The position numbers and the translations under genes were made by a program. 64,000 nucleotides of DNA, from NCBI RefSeq assembly GCF_027943255.1, contig NC_072897.1:22010044-22074043 (forward strand), given 5' to 3'. A model generated the notes under the pieces. The model was not told where the DNA came from and ran no database searches. It was given only the letters and a program-made list of their open reading frames with translations. This document shows positions 1 to 9,817 of this stretch, piece after piece; positions within the stretch are counted from its first letter, which is position 1; each line of letters begins with the position of its first letter. This DNA is from Anastrepha obliqua. Taxonomy: Eukaryota; Arthropoda; Insecta; Diptera; Tephritidae.

Positions 1-2030
1 GTGGAACGACATTGTCAGTTCTTGCACTCATGCGAGGCATCGTCACAACGAAAACCCGAGTCTGGCAAACAAAATCGCGCAAGCAATCGCATGCAAAATT
101 CGTCATTTGCTATCACTAACTCTAATTGTGTTCTTTGTTCCAGTTCCAACCATAAACTCGTCAGTTGTTTGAGGTTTAAGGAGATGAACACAAATCAACG
201 CTTTGATCTCATCAAGAAGCATGATCTATGCATCAACTGCTTAGGCAATGGTCATAGAATGATCCAATGTCCATCCAAGAATCGCTGCCGCTGTTGCAAT
301 CGAGCACACCACACGTTGTTGCATCATGAGAATGCATCTCAACCCACTCAAACAACTCCAGTGGCAGGTCCCGCATTCCAGCCTTCGGGGTCTACTCGAC
401 CTACATGGCAAACTTCATCTCAAGAATCGACAGCAACCCACTCGCACATGGGTGCATCGGAAGGTGGACAGGTGATTCTTGCAACGGCTATGATCCTGGT
501 CAAGGACGCTACGGGTACGTATAAGTTGGGCAGAGCCCTCCTAGATTCATGCTCTCAACTCAATTTCATCACTGAGGATTTCGCGCAAAAACTACGCCTT
601 CGACGTGAGAAACATAATGTGGGCGTTCGAAGCATTGGAGACTCGCTAACCAGCCTTAAGGCGCGTACGACCACGACCATCAAATCGCGCACTTCAGCCT
701 TTCAACTGTCACTTCAATTCGGAATCACCTCGCACATAGCATACCAGCCAGATGCCGAGATCGACACGTCCGGTTGGAGCTTGCCAGCCAATACCAAATT
801 AGCAGACGAGATGTTTTTTAAGCCCCGGCGCATAGACCTGTTGTTAGGAACAGAGGCCTTCTTTGATGCTCTTGCTGTTGGCCAAATTCGACTGGGTCCA
901 AATTTACCGACGCTTCAGAAGACGTTGTTTGGTTGGGTCGTCTCTGGTAGGTTTCGAGGTGACTATAACGTGACGTCATCATCTTGTCTGCTGTCAAACG
1001 AAACCTCAATCGACGAGAATTTGCAACGCCTATGGCAACTGGAATCCATCGACACGTCACCAAAACCAACTCAGCCAGACCATCGAATTTGTGAAGAGCA
1101 TTTCACAAAAACAACTCATCAAGACCACACTGGTCGAATTACTGTAAATCTGCCATTTAAAGACAACCCAATTTGTCTCGGAGATTCCTTCGATATCGCT
1201 CGTCGGCGATTCCTTGCGCTTGAGAGACGTCTTCTACGTTCGTCCGAAATCCGTCCGCAGTACATTGCCTTCATGGAAGAGTACGAAAGTCTTGGCCACA
1301 TGTCAGTAGTAGCACACCCCAACTTGAAAGAGCCACACTACTATATGCCACATCACTGCGTGCTTAAACCTAGCAGCACGTCAACCAAATTGCGAGTAGT
1401 GTTTGATGCCTCGTGCCGCACCTCAACACAAACATCATTGAACGATCATTTGTTAGTGGGGCCCACAATTCAACAAGATTTATACATGCTTCTATTACGT
1501 TTTCGTCTGTATCGTTTCGCCATCACCGCAGATATCACTAAAATGTACAGGCAAGTACTCGTAGAAAATAATTGTCGACAATTTCAATACATACTTTGGC
1601 GAGCTTCCCCAGACTCAGATCTCCGCACGTACCAGCTCAACACTGTAACATACGGAACAGCTTCGGCCCCATACCTTGCGGTACGCAGCCTACACTACCT
1701 GGCAGACCAACATATGGCAGAGTTTCCGATCGGCGCTTCAGCAATAAAATCATCCTTTTATGTCGACGACATGTTATGTGGTGCCGACGATATAACCACG
1801 TTACACACACTCAGGCATGAAGTTGTTGAAGTACTCCGTCGTGGACAGTTTCCAATATCGAAATGGCACTCAAATCCCCCAGACTTCAAGGAAGGTCAAG
1901 CAACAAAGGAGCTTCATATCAACGACGATTTTGTGACCAGTGCATTAGGAGTAACATGGCATCAACGAAGCGACATATTTTCGTTCGGCTTTAACCCGAA
2001 ACAATTCGGTTACAAAGCGGACAATATTGT
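1..2030 (+). pseudogene. BEL/Pao gag end, protease and reverse transcriptase (partial)
   Basis: Encodes the front of a BEL polyprotein. Cysteine/histidine clusters lie near residues 43-56 (CVLCSSSNHKLVSC), 77-90 (CINCLGNGHRMIQC) and 96-109 (CRCCNRAHHTLLHH), the nucleic-acid-binding end of Gag. A retropepsin-like segment follows near residues 177-190. Its active-site triad reads Asp-Ser-Cys where Asp-Ser-Gly is usual for retropepsins. The reverse transcriptase begins near residue 440 (LRVVFDASCR) and carries YVDDMLCG near residue 587. The frame is lost by a one-base shift near 2030, and the natural continuation (FDPLGLLSP) is in the next frame. The start codon is outside the window. Confidence 0.85.
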
Positions 2031-2785
2031 CTATTGCCTCATCGCTGTTTGATCCACTTGGCTTGTTGTCACCATTGATAATCACTGCCAAGATTATCCT
2101 CCAAGAGCTATGGTTATTGAAGCTCGATTGGGACGAGTCTGTACCTCAGCACCTACAACAAGCTTGGACAAACTGCTTAGCATCATTAAACTCGATTTCG
2201 TCACTCATCGTGCCTCGTTATTGCTTGCAACCAACCGTACGGAACATACAAATACACGGGTTTTGCGACGCATCAATTCGAGCATATGGTTGCTCTGTAT
2301 ACATACGTACGGAAGACCTGGATGGACATGTTGAAGTTCAGTTATTTACATCGAGGTCAAGAGTCGCTCCAGTCAAAAGGCAGTCGCTTCCCAAACTTGA
2401 ACTTTGTAGTGCGCACCTTCTTGCATCTCTCTACGCAAAAATAAAAGATGTTTTTACTGATCAACCTCTAAGCAGTTACTTTTGGGCCGATTCACAACTA
2501 GTACTGCATTGGCTTCAACAGCATTCAATAACGCTTTCAACTTTTGTAGGGAACAGAGTATCGGATATACAAGAGTTGACTGTAGGTGGACACTGGAGAT
2601 ACGTACCAACGCGCGAGAATCCTGCGGATCTTGTATCTCGAGGCTGCCCTACTGCAGAACTTAAACAATCGACTTGGTTTTCCGGTCCAGCTTTTTTGTT
2701 TCAAGATCAGACTAAACGGCCAAATCAAAAACCACCAGTTGACCTCGACGGAGACGTCATCAATTCGGATCGTCAATGGCATTAG
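2027..2785 (+). pseudogene. BEL/Pao RNase H region
   Basis: This frame continues the polyprotein after the shift near 2030. It opens with SSLFDPLGLLSP, the conserved BEL link after the reverse transcriptase. An RNase H-like fold follows with FCDAS (residues ~75-80), PKLELCSAH (~122-130) and FWADSQLVLHWL (~152-163), then the typical YVPTRENPADLVSRG motif. The frame is lost again near 2780. The next stretch (about 2776-2975, YPHCLRLVAWLFRF) lies in another frame, so at least two indels separate this part from the integrase. Confidence 0.82.
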
Positions 2786-2996
2786 CTCGTACCCCCATTG
2801 CTTACGTCTAGTCGCCTGGTTATTCCGGTTTTTTGATTCGTCCAGAAAGAGATCAAGGTTCACTACCGCTTCACCATCGCCTGACGAATTGCGACGCGCT
2901 TCACATTGCTTAATATGGAACGTTCAACAGCATCACTTCTCTGTCGACTTTCAGTTACTAAAGAAAAATCGATAATTAAAAAGTAATTTAAAATTT

Positions 2997-3578
2997 TTGA
3001 CTCCATTTATAGACACTTCGACTGGATACGAGCTTATCAAGGTTGGTGGCCGTCTGGACTACACCGAATTACCAGACAGCCAAAATCACCCATTTCTGAT
3101 GCCCAGTAATTCACAATTTATTTTGACGTATGTACGCCATTTACATCTTCGCAATTACCATGCAGGCCCAAAAGCCTTAGTCGCCTTGATCCGCCTTGAA
3201 TATTGGATTGTGAACGCCAGAGATTTGGCCCGTCGCGTCGTTCGTTCGTGTGTGCATTGCGTTCGATACAAGCCCACCTTGCTGCAGCAAGTAATGGGAC
3301 CCCTACCAAGAGAGCGTGTCCAACCAACACGTCCATTTGAACGCTGCGGAATCGACTTTTGCGGACCAATAAGCACTTACCTGCGAGTCCGAGGAAAGAC
3401 ACCTACCAAATCATACTTGGCGATATTTGTTTGTCTTGTCACTAAGGCGGTTCATATTGAGGTGGTCTCGGACTTGTCTACAAAAGCATTCCTGAACGCT
3501 GTAAAACGTATGGGTGGTCGGCGAAAGATGCCGTGCCACATTTTCTGCGACAACGCCACGAATTTTGTAGGAGCATGA
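2997..3578 (+). pseudogene. BEL/Pao integrase, zinc finger and first catalytic half
   Basis: An H2C2 integrase zinc finger is visible (HLHLRNYHAG, then CVHCVRYKP). After it come FERCGIDFCGPIS with the first catalytic Asp and FCDNATNFVGA with the second. The frame stops right after NATNFVGA. The sequence after the stop (PHFGGLWEAAVKSA in another frame, about 3650-3690) is the normal continuation around the third catalytic residue. A deletion or frameshift therefore breaks the integrase core, and it cannot be active as it stands. Confidence 0.82.
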
Positions 3579-3711
3579 AACCCAGAACGAAATTAACAAA
3601 TATTGCTCTTCCGATTTTATTAATTTCCATTTTATCCCACCTAGGGCACCCCATTTTGGCGGCCTCTGGGAAGCAGCAGTTAAAAGCGCAAATGGACTGC
3701 TCTATCGCACA

Positions 3712-4257
3712 TTGGCTAATACAAGATTAACATATGAAGAACTGAGCACTGTAGCTGTGGAAATAGAGGCCATACTAAACTCGCGTCCGCTCTCACCGCT
3801 ATCATCAGATCCCAATGACTTTGAAGCACTCACTGCTGGACATTTTTTGGTCGGGTCATCTCTACGTGCCCTACCCGAAAGCTCACTCGAAGAGAGAAAT
3901 ATCTCGAATTTGGATCGATACGATATGATTACGGCCATCAAGCAGCGCTTTTGGCGCCGCTGGTCTTCAGACTATGTCAATGAACTACGCTCACGAGTCA
4001 AGTGGACGACACCTACACCCAATCTTGCAGAAGGTACGCTAGTGATCATCCACGACGATAACCTCCCACCACAACGCTGGAAGCTTGGTCGCGTTGAGTC
4101 GACCGTACGTGGACGAGATGGTCATGTTCGAGTTGCGCGCATCCGCACTACTAATGGGAGCTGTTGCCGGCCTGTTCACAAACTTGCCATCCTGCCAGTG
4201 TCCGGAAAGTGCATCCTTTCAACGGGGCCGGGATGTTGGATCACCCTTTATGCTTAA
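3712..4257 (+). pseudogene. BEL/Pao integrase C-terminal (DUF5641-like) region
   Basis: Carries the conserved BEL tail: TYEELSTVAVEIEAILNSRPL, GHFLVG, FWRRWSSDYVNEL, VIIHDDNLPPQRWKLGRV and a final PVHKLAILPV. This domain is the usual end of BEL pol and is followed at once by the polypurine tract and 3' LTR. The frame runs a few codons past the presumed LTR start at 4234, as is common for BEL elements. It is separated from the catalytic half by frame damage around 3580-3710. Confidence 0.85.
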
Positions 4258-4562
4258 ATAATTTACACCTAATTAACACTCAATATGTACAAATAAACAT
4301 CCACTCATTGTAAATTTGCATACGTACACACACATACACACAGTCAATATTACTTATTATTGCTCTCTAATTCTCTTTAGTCTGATAAATCTTTCGCTTG
4401 TAAATAATTAGCATGAATTCCAATAAATCATTCTGGTCTTATCGCTCACATCAAGCAGTTCACTACAGTCTTTTTGGTTCGCAAGTGATTTCGCAAGTTT
4501 TGCATAGACACATACGTTTGGATTTCGTTACTCTTCTTGTTTTTCACTGCGCAAGATATACA
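4234..4562 (+). repeat. Probable 3' LTR of the BEL/Pao element
   Basis: Starts TGTTGGATCACC directly after a purine-rich tract, as BEL LTRs do, and a TATACA at 4557-4562 could be its end. The partner 5' LTR is outside the window, so neither the end nor the length can be checked here. Confidence 0.5.
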
Positions 4563-5051
4563 CCCCCAATTTTCTCGGTTTTTTCGTCATCCAAGAAAAA
4601 GGCTTCTTGGAACAAACAATTGATGTATGAATTTTAATATGAAAACGTATAATCCGTTGGCTAAGTGGGATGAATCTGATCAAACAAATGCGTTTTTGGT
4701 GTGTTTTTAAAAATAATTTCACCATACATTGAGCGCTTTTCAACTTTTCAAGTAGGTACGAGTTAAATAAAAAAAAATGTAACATATGCGTGGTGAAATT
4801 TTTGAAACGTTTACCATGAAGGAAATAAGTAATGAGGTTTGTTTTGATTTGTTTTTAACATGCTGATTAACATTTTTGTCTACGTGCACATATCTCTTCA
4901 CACAAAATGTAAGCACGAACAAAATGTGCCATTCTCAAATAAAAATACTTTGTGCTTATTCTTACACCGAAATGAGTGGAAGTAGAAAGGTAAGTACAAT
5001 AAAAAAGTTGTTTGATACATTCCAACGGCCGATTCTCTGTTTCTGATTTTG
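4563..5051. other. AT-rich stretch with no recognised feature
   Basis: Between the BEL LTR and the hairpin at 5052 I see only AT-rich sequence with short chance frames. No domain, terminal repeat or promoter pattern was recognised. Confidence 0.5.
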
Positions 5052-5170
5052 CAATTGGGAACTCGCCTTCAGGTAAAAAGAATATATTGTTATGTGATTG
5101 AATATACCATTTTAACTGGTAATAGTACATAAGAATGCAATATCTTAACCTGAAGGCGAGTTCCCAATTG
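5052..5170. repeat. Perfect 23-bp inverted repeat (hairpin, 119 bp overall)
   Basis: CAATTGGGAACTCGCCTTC plus AGGT at 5052-5074 is the exact reverse complement of 5148-5170, with a 73-base AT-rich loop. The right arm runs into the ~128-bp tandem repeat that begins at about 5167. It could be the end of a small foldback element or part of the satellite-bearing element. Confidence 0.8.
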
Positions 5171-5575
5171 GTCTATATCGGGAGTCCTTAGTTACCCAGC
5201 GAAAAGAAAAGTCCTCTTTTCATTAGCATTTATCAACAACTTACAATGGATACTCATGTGGTTCAAACACATCCTAGGGTTATCCAGGTCCACGTTTTGG
5301 TCTATATCTCGTGACCCTAGTTACGGAGGGGCATTAAAAATACTCTATACTATAGCAATCATCAACAGCTCCCATTTGCTACCCATATTGTACGAACACA
5401 TCCTTAAGTTATCGGGGTCCACATTTTGGCCGATATCTCGAGACCCTAGTCACGGAACGGCATCAAAAATACTCTATACTATAGAATCATCAGCAGCTTC
5501 CATTTGGTACCCATATTGTACAAACACATCCTAGGGTTACCCGGGTTCACGTTTTGGCCTATTTCTCGAGACCCT
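5167..5575. repeat. Tandem repeat, ~128-bp unit, just over three copies
   Basis: The landmark GGTCTATATCTCGTGACCC and its variants recurs at about 5169, 5299, 5428 and 5554, with conserved intervening text (ACCCATATTGTAC, CATCCTAGGGTTA). The same unit recurs in reverse orientation inside the Helitron at 54301-56097. The units are diverged from one another. Confidence 0.8.
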
Positions 5576-5714
5576 GGTATCCGATTCTTAAAATTTCAAA
5601 ATACAAACCATCTACTGAATAGTCCAAACAAAGCCTAAAAATTTGGTTTGGATAGGTGAGCCCGTTCTTGAGTTATAAAGTCTCAACGAAAAATGGCATT
5701 CATTTTTGTATATA

Positions 5715-6845
5715 TAGATTTACGCTTGTGTTTACCAAACGACCAAGAATGCATTTTTCGATTTTTACAATGTCTGATTTGATTGAGCAGAGAAGTACCA
5801 TCAAATTTTGTTTGCGGAATGAAATTTCGGCTGCGGAAACGTTTTGCATGTTGCAGAAGGCATTTGGTGATTCGACCATCTCGCAGAAAAATGTTTATAA
5901 GTGGTGCAAAGACTTCAAAGTGGGTCGAGAACGTGTTGATGACTTGGAGCGCTCCGGACGACCATCGACGTCAACAGATGACCAACACGTCAATAAAGTG
6001 AAGGAGTTAGTGCTCAAAAATCGTCGGTTGACTGTTAAAGACCTTACTGATATGATCGGAATATCAGAAGGATCTGTGAAAACCATTTGGGCCTACGAAA
6101 AGTCAAATCTCGTTTGGTACCGAAAACTCTCAATTTCTTGGAAAAAAGGCTTTTAGACTATCAGGACAAGCTCAAATACATCATTACGGGAGATGAGACT
6201 TGGATTTATGCTTACGACCCTGAAACAACCGACGAATCAAGCGAATATCGTACTAAAGGCGAGGCCAGACCGAAAAGAGCACGTAAAAGTCGTTCAAAAA
6301 TAAAGGTCATGATGACAGTTTTTTTCGATTTTCGTGGTGTGGTGCACTATGAATTCCTTCCACCTGGCCAAACTGTTAATAAGGAATATTATTTGAGCGT
6401 TATGCGTCGCTTACGTGAAGCAATTCGCCTAAGAATACCAGAATTATGGGCCAACAACTCTTTGGTTTTTGCATCACGATAATGCACCGTCTCACACTGC
6501 ACTCGTTCTTCGTGACCATTTCGCCAAAAATTCTACGCATATCATTCTGCAACCACCGTATTCGCCTGATTTGGCTCCGTGTGACTTCTGGCTATTCCCG
6601 AAGCCCAAGAGACCTCTCCGGGGAACGCGTTTCGAGTCGATTGAGGAGATAAAAACTGAATCGAAGAAGATGCTGATGGCTATACTGGAAATGGACTATT
6701 TGGCATGTTTCGGGGATTGGAAAAATCGTTGGCATAAGTGTATTTCGTCGAGAGGGGATTATTTTGAAGGAGATGAAATTGATTTACAAGAATAAATAAA
6801 ATTTTTTCATTTTACAACCAAATTCCCCTTACTTTTTGCCCACAG
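5715..6845 (+). mobile_element. Mariner element copy 1, 5' truncated
   Basis: The right end reads CCTTACTTTTTGCCCACAG and is followed by TA. It is the same terminal repeat as the complete copy at 58514-59771. The matching left terminal repeat is absent, and similarity to the other copy starts only around 5715, so the left end has been lost. It abuts the satellite-like region at 5576-5714, in which I recognise nothing. Confidence 0.85.
5770..6795 (+). pseudogene. Mariner transposase, frameshifted
   Basis: Relic of a D,D34D mariner transposase of about 340 residues, which cuts and joins element ends at TA sites. The N-terminal helix-turn-helix region (MSDLIEQRS to GSVKTI) runs from 5770. The catalytic part is in other frames: ITGDETWIYAYDPE (first Asp) near 6180, HHDNAPSHTA (second Asp) near 6472, and YSPDLAPCDFWLFP (third Asp) near 6560. 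Frames change near 6085 and again near 6470. The frame break right after the VKTI motif is shared with the copy at 58560-59579, so both seem to descend from an already damaged source. Confidence 0.85.
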
Positions 6846-6847
6846 TA

Positions 6848-7002
6848 TGTCTGTATGTCGTATGCTAATATACATAACATGCATGCATACAATTTCGCGC
6901 AATTGTCATAAAAAACCCAAAAAGAACATCTCATATGTAATAATGCATACAAATTATATGGACATATCAAATGAACAAATCTACTCAGTACGCAAGCAAA
7001 TA
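6848..7002. repeat. Dispersed repeat 'B2', left part of an interrupted copy
   Basis: Contains the text around ATGGACATATCAAATGAACA and CGCAAGCAAAT that recurs at 48660-48710. In that other copy the sequence runs uninterrupted into the equivalent of 7742 onward, so the element at 7003-7741 is an insertion into this repeat. Confidence 0.7.
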
Positions 7003-7741
7003 AAGGGTTTTTCAATAAGGGCGGGTAGATGTTGAAATGGAATAAAATGGCGTTTGCTGTGTGGCACGTAGCGCCGTCCTGCTGGAACCACTTGTCGTCT
7101 AGGTCCATATGGTTCAATATGTGCCATAAGAAATTGGAAGGGCCACCACGTCTACCGAAAAATGGGCGCAATGCGCGCAACGTTTGCGTTAATGAACCCT
7201 CATTTTGATAATAAAGTTTTATCATTTGAACGTGCTGTTCAATCGTGTAACTTGCCATGATGATTTGGCATAAACAACTGAATAATAAACAAAAGATATG
7301 ACAGATGTCACCAAAAAAAAAATGGCTGCCACAGGGCGCCAAAATCGACCCGCGCCAATTGAAAAACGTTTGCGTTAATGAACACTCATTTTGATAATAA
7401 AGTTTTATCATTTGAACGTGCTGTTCAATCGTGTAACTTGCCATGATGATTTGGCATAAGCAACTGAATAATAAACAAAAGATTTGACAGATGTCACCAA
7501 AACAAAATGGCTGCCACAGGGCGCCAAAGTCCACCTGCGGCAATTGAAAAACGTTTGCGTTAATGAACACTCATTTTGATAATAAAGTTTTATCATTTGA
7601 ACGTGCTGTTCAATCGTGTAACTTGCCATGATGATTTGGCATAAGCAACTGAATAATAAACAAGAGATTTGACAGATGTCACCAAAACAAAATGGCTGCC
7701 ACTGGGCGCCAAAATCGGCCCGCGCCAATTGAAAATCTCTT
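7003..7741 (-). mobile_element. Non-autonomous mariner-like element with internal tandem repeats
   Basis: Imperfect terminal inverted repeats AAGGGTTTTTCAATAAGGGC (left) and AAGAGATTTTCAATTGGCGC (right, reverse complement), each next to TA. The uninterrupted paralogue at about 48660-48760 supplies the empty site. The minus strand encodes transposase scraps: WFQQDGATCHTAN once and the N-terminal piece MASYTIEQHVQMIKLYYQNE in each tandem unit. No complete transposase is possible. Confidence 0.82.
7179..7734 (-). repeat. Three tandem ~185-bp units made of a transposase N-terminus plus the element end
   Basis: Units start with AACGTTTGCGTTAATGAAC at about 7179, 7365 and 7550. Each repeats the end of the element (GGCTGCCACAGGGCGCC) and the first ~30 codons of the transposase in reverse. 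The units are nearly identical, pointing to recent slippage or repeated end duplication. An open frame crosses two unit boundaries but is only a by-product of the repetition. Confidence 0.85.
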
Positions 7742-9352
7742 TATAAGCTCTACATGAAAAACATTTTTTCACACTTGCGTATCACTCTCTCATTTCCCTC
7801 CGGCAGTCATATTAATTTATTTCCTACTGTTATCTTGTGGTGAAGTAATTTCTGAGTTGGATTTCTTACCCGTGATTTGTTAGAGCCCAAAATGAGGAAC
7901 GGGCCGGGACTGGACCTTCTCTATGAATTTACCTTCACTGATTTGAAGCGTACAGTACATACAATGCTGTGAATGCATGCTGGGTTTCTTGAGAAATTTT
8001 ACCGTAGTATTTTTTGCAGTGGCAAGTGCACATATGTACATACACACAGCATACCTATATATAATACATGCGCATATGTATATAAATTCACAAATTAAAA
8101 TTTGCATATGCCATCTTTTTGTGTGCCTGGTAATGAATCAATTATATATAAAGGATTTTAATAAGTTTAATAGACAGACATAATACATGTACATACGTGA
8201 ACTGTTGAGCGCTGTTGATAACAACAGCACAATGCTTGGACATTTTTTGCGATATTTTTTCTCTGGCAAGTGCACGTTGCCGCATATGTATAAATTCACA
8301 AATTTAAATCTGCATATACCATCTTCCGGTGTGCCTGGTAACGAAGTGTTTTTATAGAGGATTTTGATTCAACTGAAGGGATTCAACAAAGTTTTACAAG
8401 GCACGCGACAGATAGACATAATATACATATGTATATAATTTTGGATGAATTGAAAAAAATTCAAATATATAGGTCATATAATATTAAAAAGCTACCTAAC
8501 ATTCTTTGCTTCTAATCACCAACAAATTCTTATCGACTCCTACTAAATTTACAAAATTCAGTCCCTTACTGTTAACTTTTGGTAAAAAATGTATCTGTGG
8601 TGATTAGTCTTCGCGAAACAAAGTAACTTTAATGTTTGTTGATTTAATTTAAAAAGAAGAATTCAAAATGCATTATAAAACGACCTCACATTTTGTTGTT
8701 TGCGTTTTAGTAAATTTAAAAGTTCATACAAATTTTATGAAAATGTTTACTAAGTTTTCGACTCGAAATTAATTTTAGACAAGAATTCTTAGAACATACA
8801 AGTGTTTTGGTGCATTGATCTATGTATACATATGTACATATATCGGTATATATGAACACATTTCATGTTAGTTATGTTTGTGCAAAAGTTCAATTGCATC
8901 TTCAATTCTTATAGTGTTACATATGTATGTATGAGCACACGCACTGCAGCAACAATGACCTATCTCACGACGCATAGCCTTATCATATTTACATTTAAAT
9001 ATGGATTTATTTGTTCCTTTGGCAAACGATTTTTTTTTCAATTTACATTTATTGCAGGGAATAATATAGGTATTCATTTTCTAGATAGTAAAAAACTTTG
9101 AAATTTAAAATAAATAAAAGAAAACTTCAAAGAACCGTATTTGCATATACATACATATGAATGGAAAAACTAAGTTCTATTGCATCTTTAATAAATATAG
9201 TGTTGCACGCATAAGTATGCACTGAAGCAACATGACCTACCTACCTCACGCGATGCTCGTGCATGCTAATAATATTTCATACAATAATTAAGGAGTAAAT
9301 ATTCGAATGATTGAATTCCCGCCTAACATATGTTAAAACAATTCTATTTTGC
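7742..9352. repeat. AT-rich dispersed repeats (families B and D), microsatellite-rich
   Basis: 7742-7930 resumes the repeat interrupted by the 7003 insertion (CACACTTGCGTATCACTCTC, then GAGGAACGGGCCGGGACT; compare 48740-48880). 7935-8625 matches the palindrome loop at 18128-19140. Within it, 7985-8180 and 8230-8410 are a diverged direct duplication. 8700-9300 is similar, in inverted order, to 38150-38560. No coding potential was recognised; short frames here are chance products of TATG repeats. Confidence 0.65.
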
Positions 9353-9356
9353 ATAT

Positions 9357-9636
9357 ATTAACGTTATTAAAACACAAACTCACTTCTCGGTGTCTGCGAA
9401 ATAACTCAATTCCTTTATTCAAATTTATTTACAGTAAACCTTATTTATCTAAAGCTTACATCTAACGAAATCTCTTAAAGTTCTACTCTTACTCTAATTT
9501 CTCTTATTGCTAAATTTAAGATTAATATTTAAATATGTAAGTTAATATGTTTGTGTATGTAAGTATGTACGTATGTAGATATGTATTCAGGTATTTATGT
9601 GTTATACATGTATGTAGGTATGTATCTTATGTTACA
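9357..9636 (-). repeat. 3' LTR of the gypsy element
   Basis: 280 bp. On the coding strand it starts TGTAACATAAG and ends CGTTAAT. It matches 15131-15410 base for base in my reading and is preceded by a polypurine tract. Confidence 0.92.
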
Positions 9637-9817
9637 CCTCCACCCGTAGACTAAGCAATCCCTGCTTGTTCAAAATGAACTTATTTAAGGTAAATGTTTA
9701 ATCATATTTTTTATATTGGTATACATTATTGCAATTATTTATTTTTATATTTTTAAACATTATTCACATTTTCTAGTTTTTCTGAATATTTTTTTTTTCC
9801 TTTCTTCATTTTTTTTT

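Larger units (their letters stand above)
1..4562 (+). mobile_element. BEL/Pao LTR retrotransposon, 5' end outside window, degenerate
   Basis: Domain order is that of BEL/Pao elements: CCHC-type zinc knuckles, aspartic protease (DUF1758-like), reverse transcriptase with YVDD, RNase H, integrase with an H2C2 zinc finger, and a DUF5641-like integrase tail. The element enters at the left window edge, so its 5' LTR and most of gag are not seen. The body is split over several reading frames, so it cannot encode a full polyprotein. A purine-rich GGGGCCGGGA lies directly before a TGTTGG at 4234 that would start the 3' LTR. This is the usual BEL layout. The right end of the LTR is uncertain. Confidence 0.88.

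Noticed and set aside
6812..7570. 252-residue minus-strand frame with repeated MASYTIEQHVQ segments as a novel repeat protein
   Set aside because: The repetition follows the 185-bp DNA tandem units and includes terminal-repeat sequence. It is a by-product of the element's structure.
8865..9101. Small open frames in TATG/CATA microsatellite DNA (also around 15320, 45400, 62500)
   Set aside because: They encode Tyr/Met/Ile/Cys-rich peptides dictated by the microsatellite and are open on both strands. No domain or start context supports them.
9639..9817. Possible env gene of the gypsy element
   Set aside because: Only about 180 bases lie between pol and the LTR, and no other large frame exists in the element.
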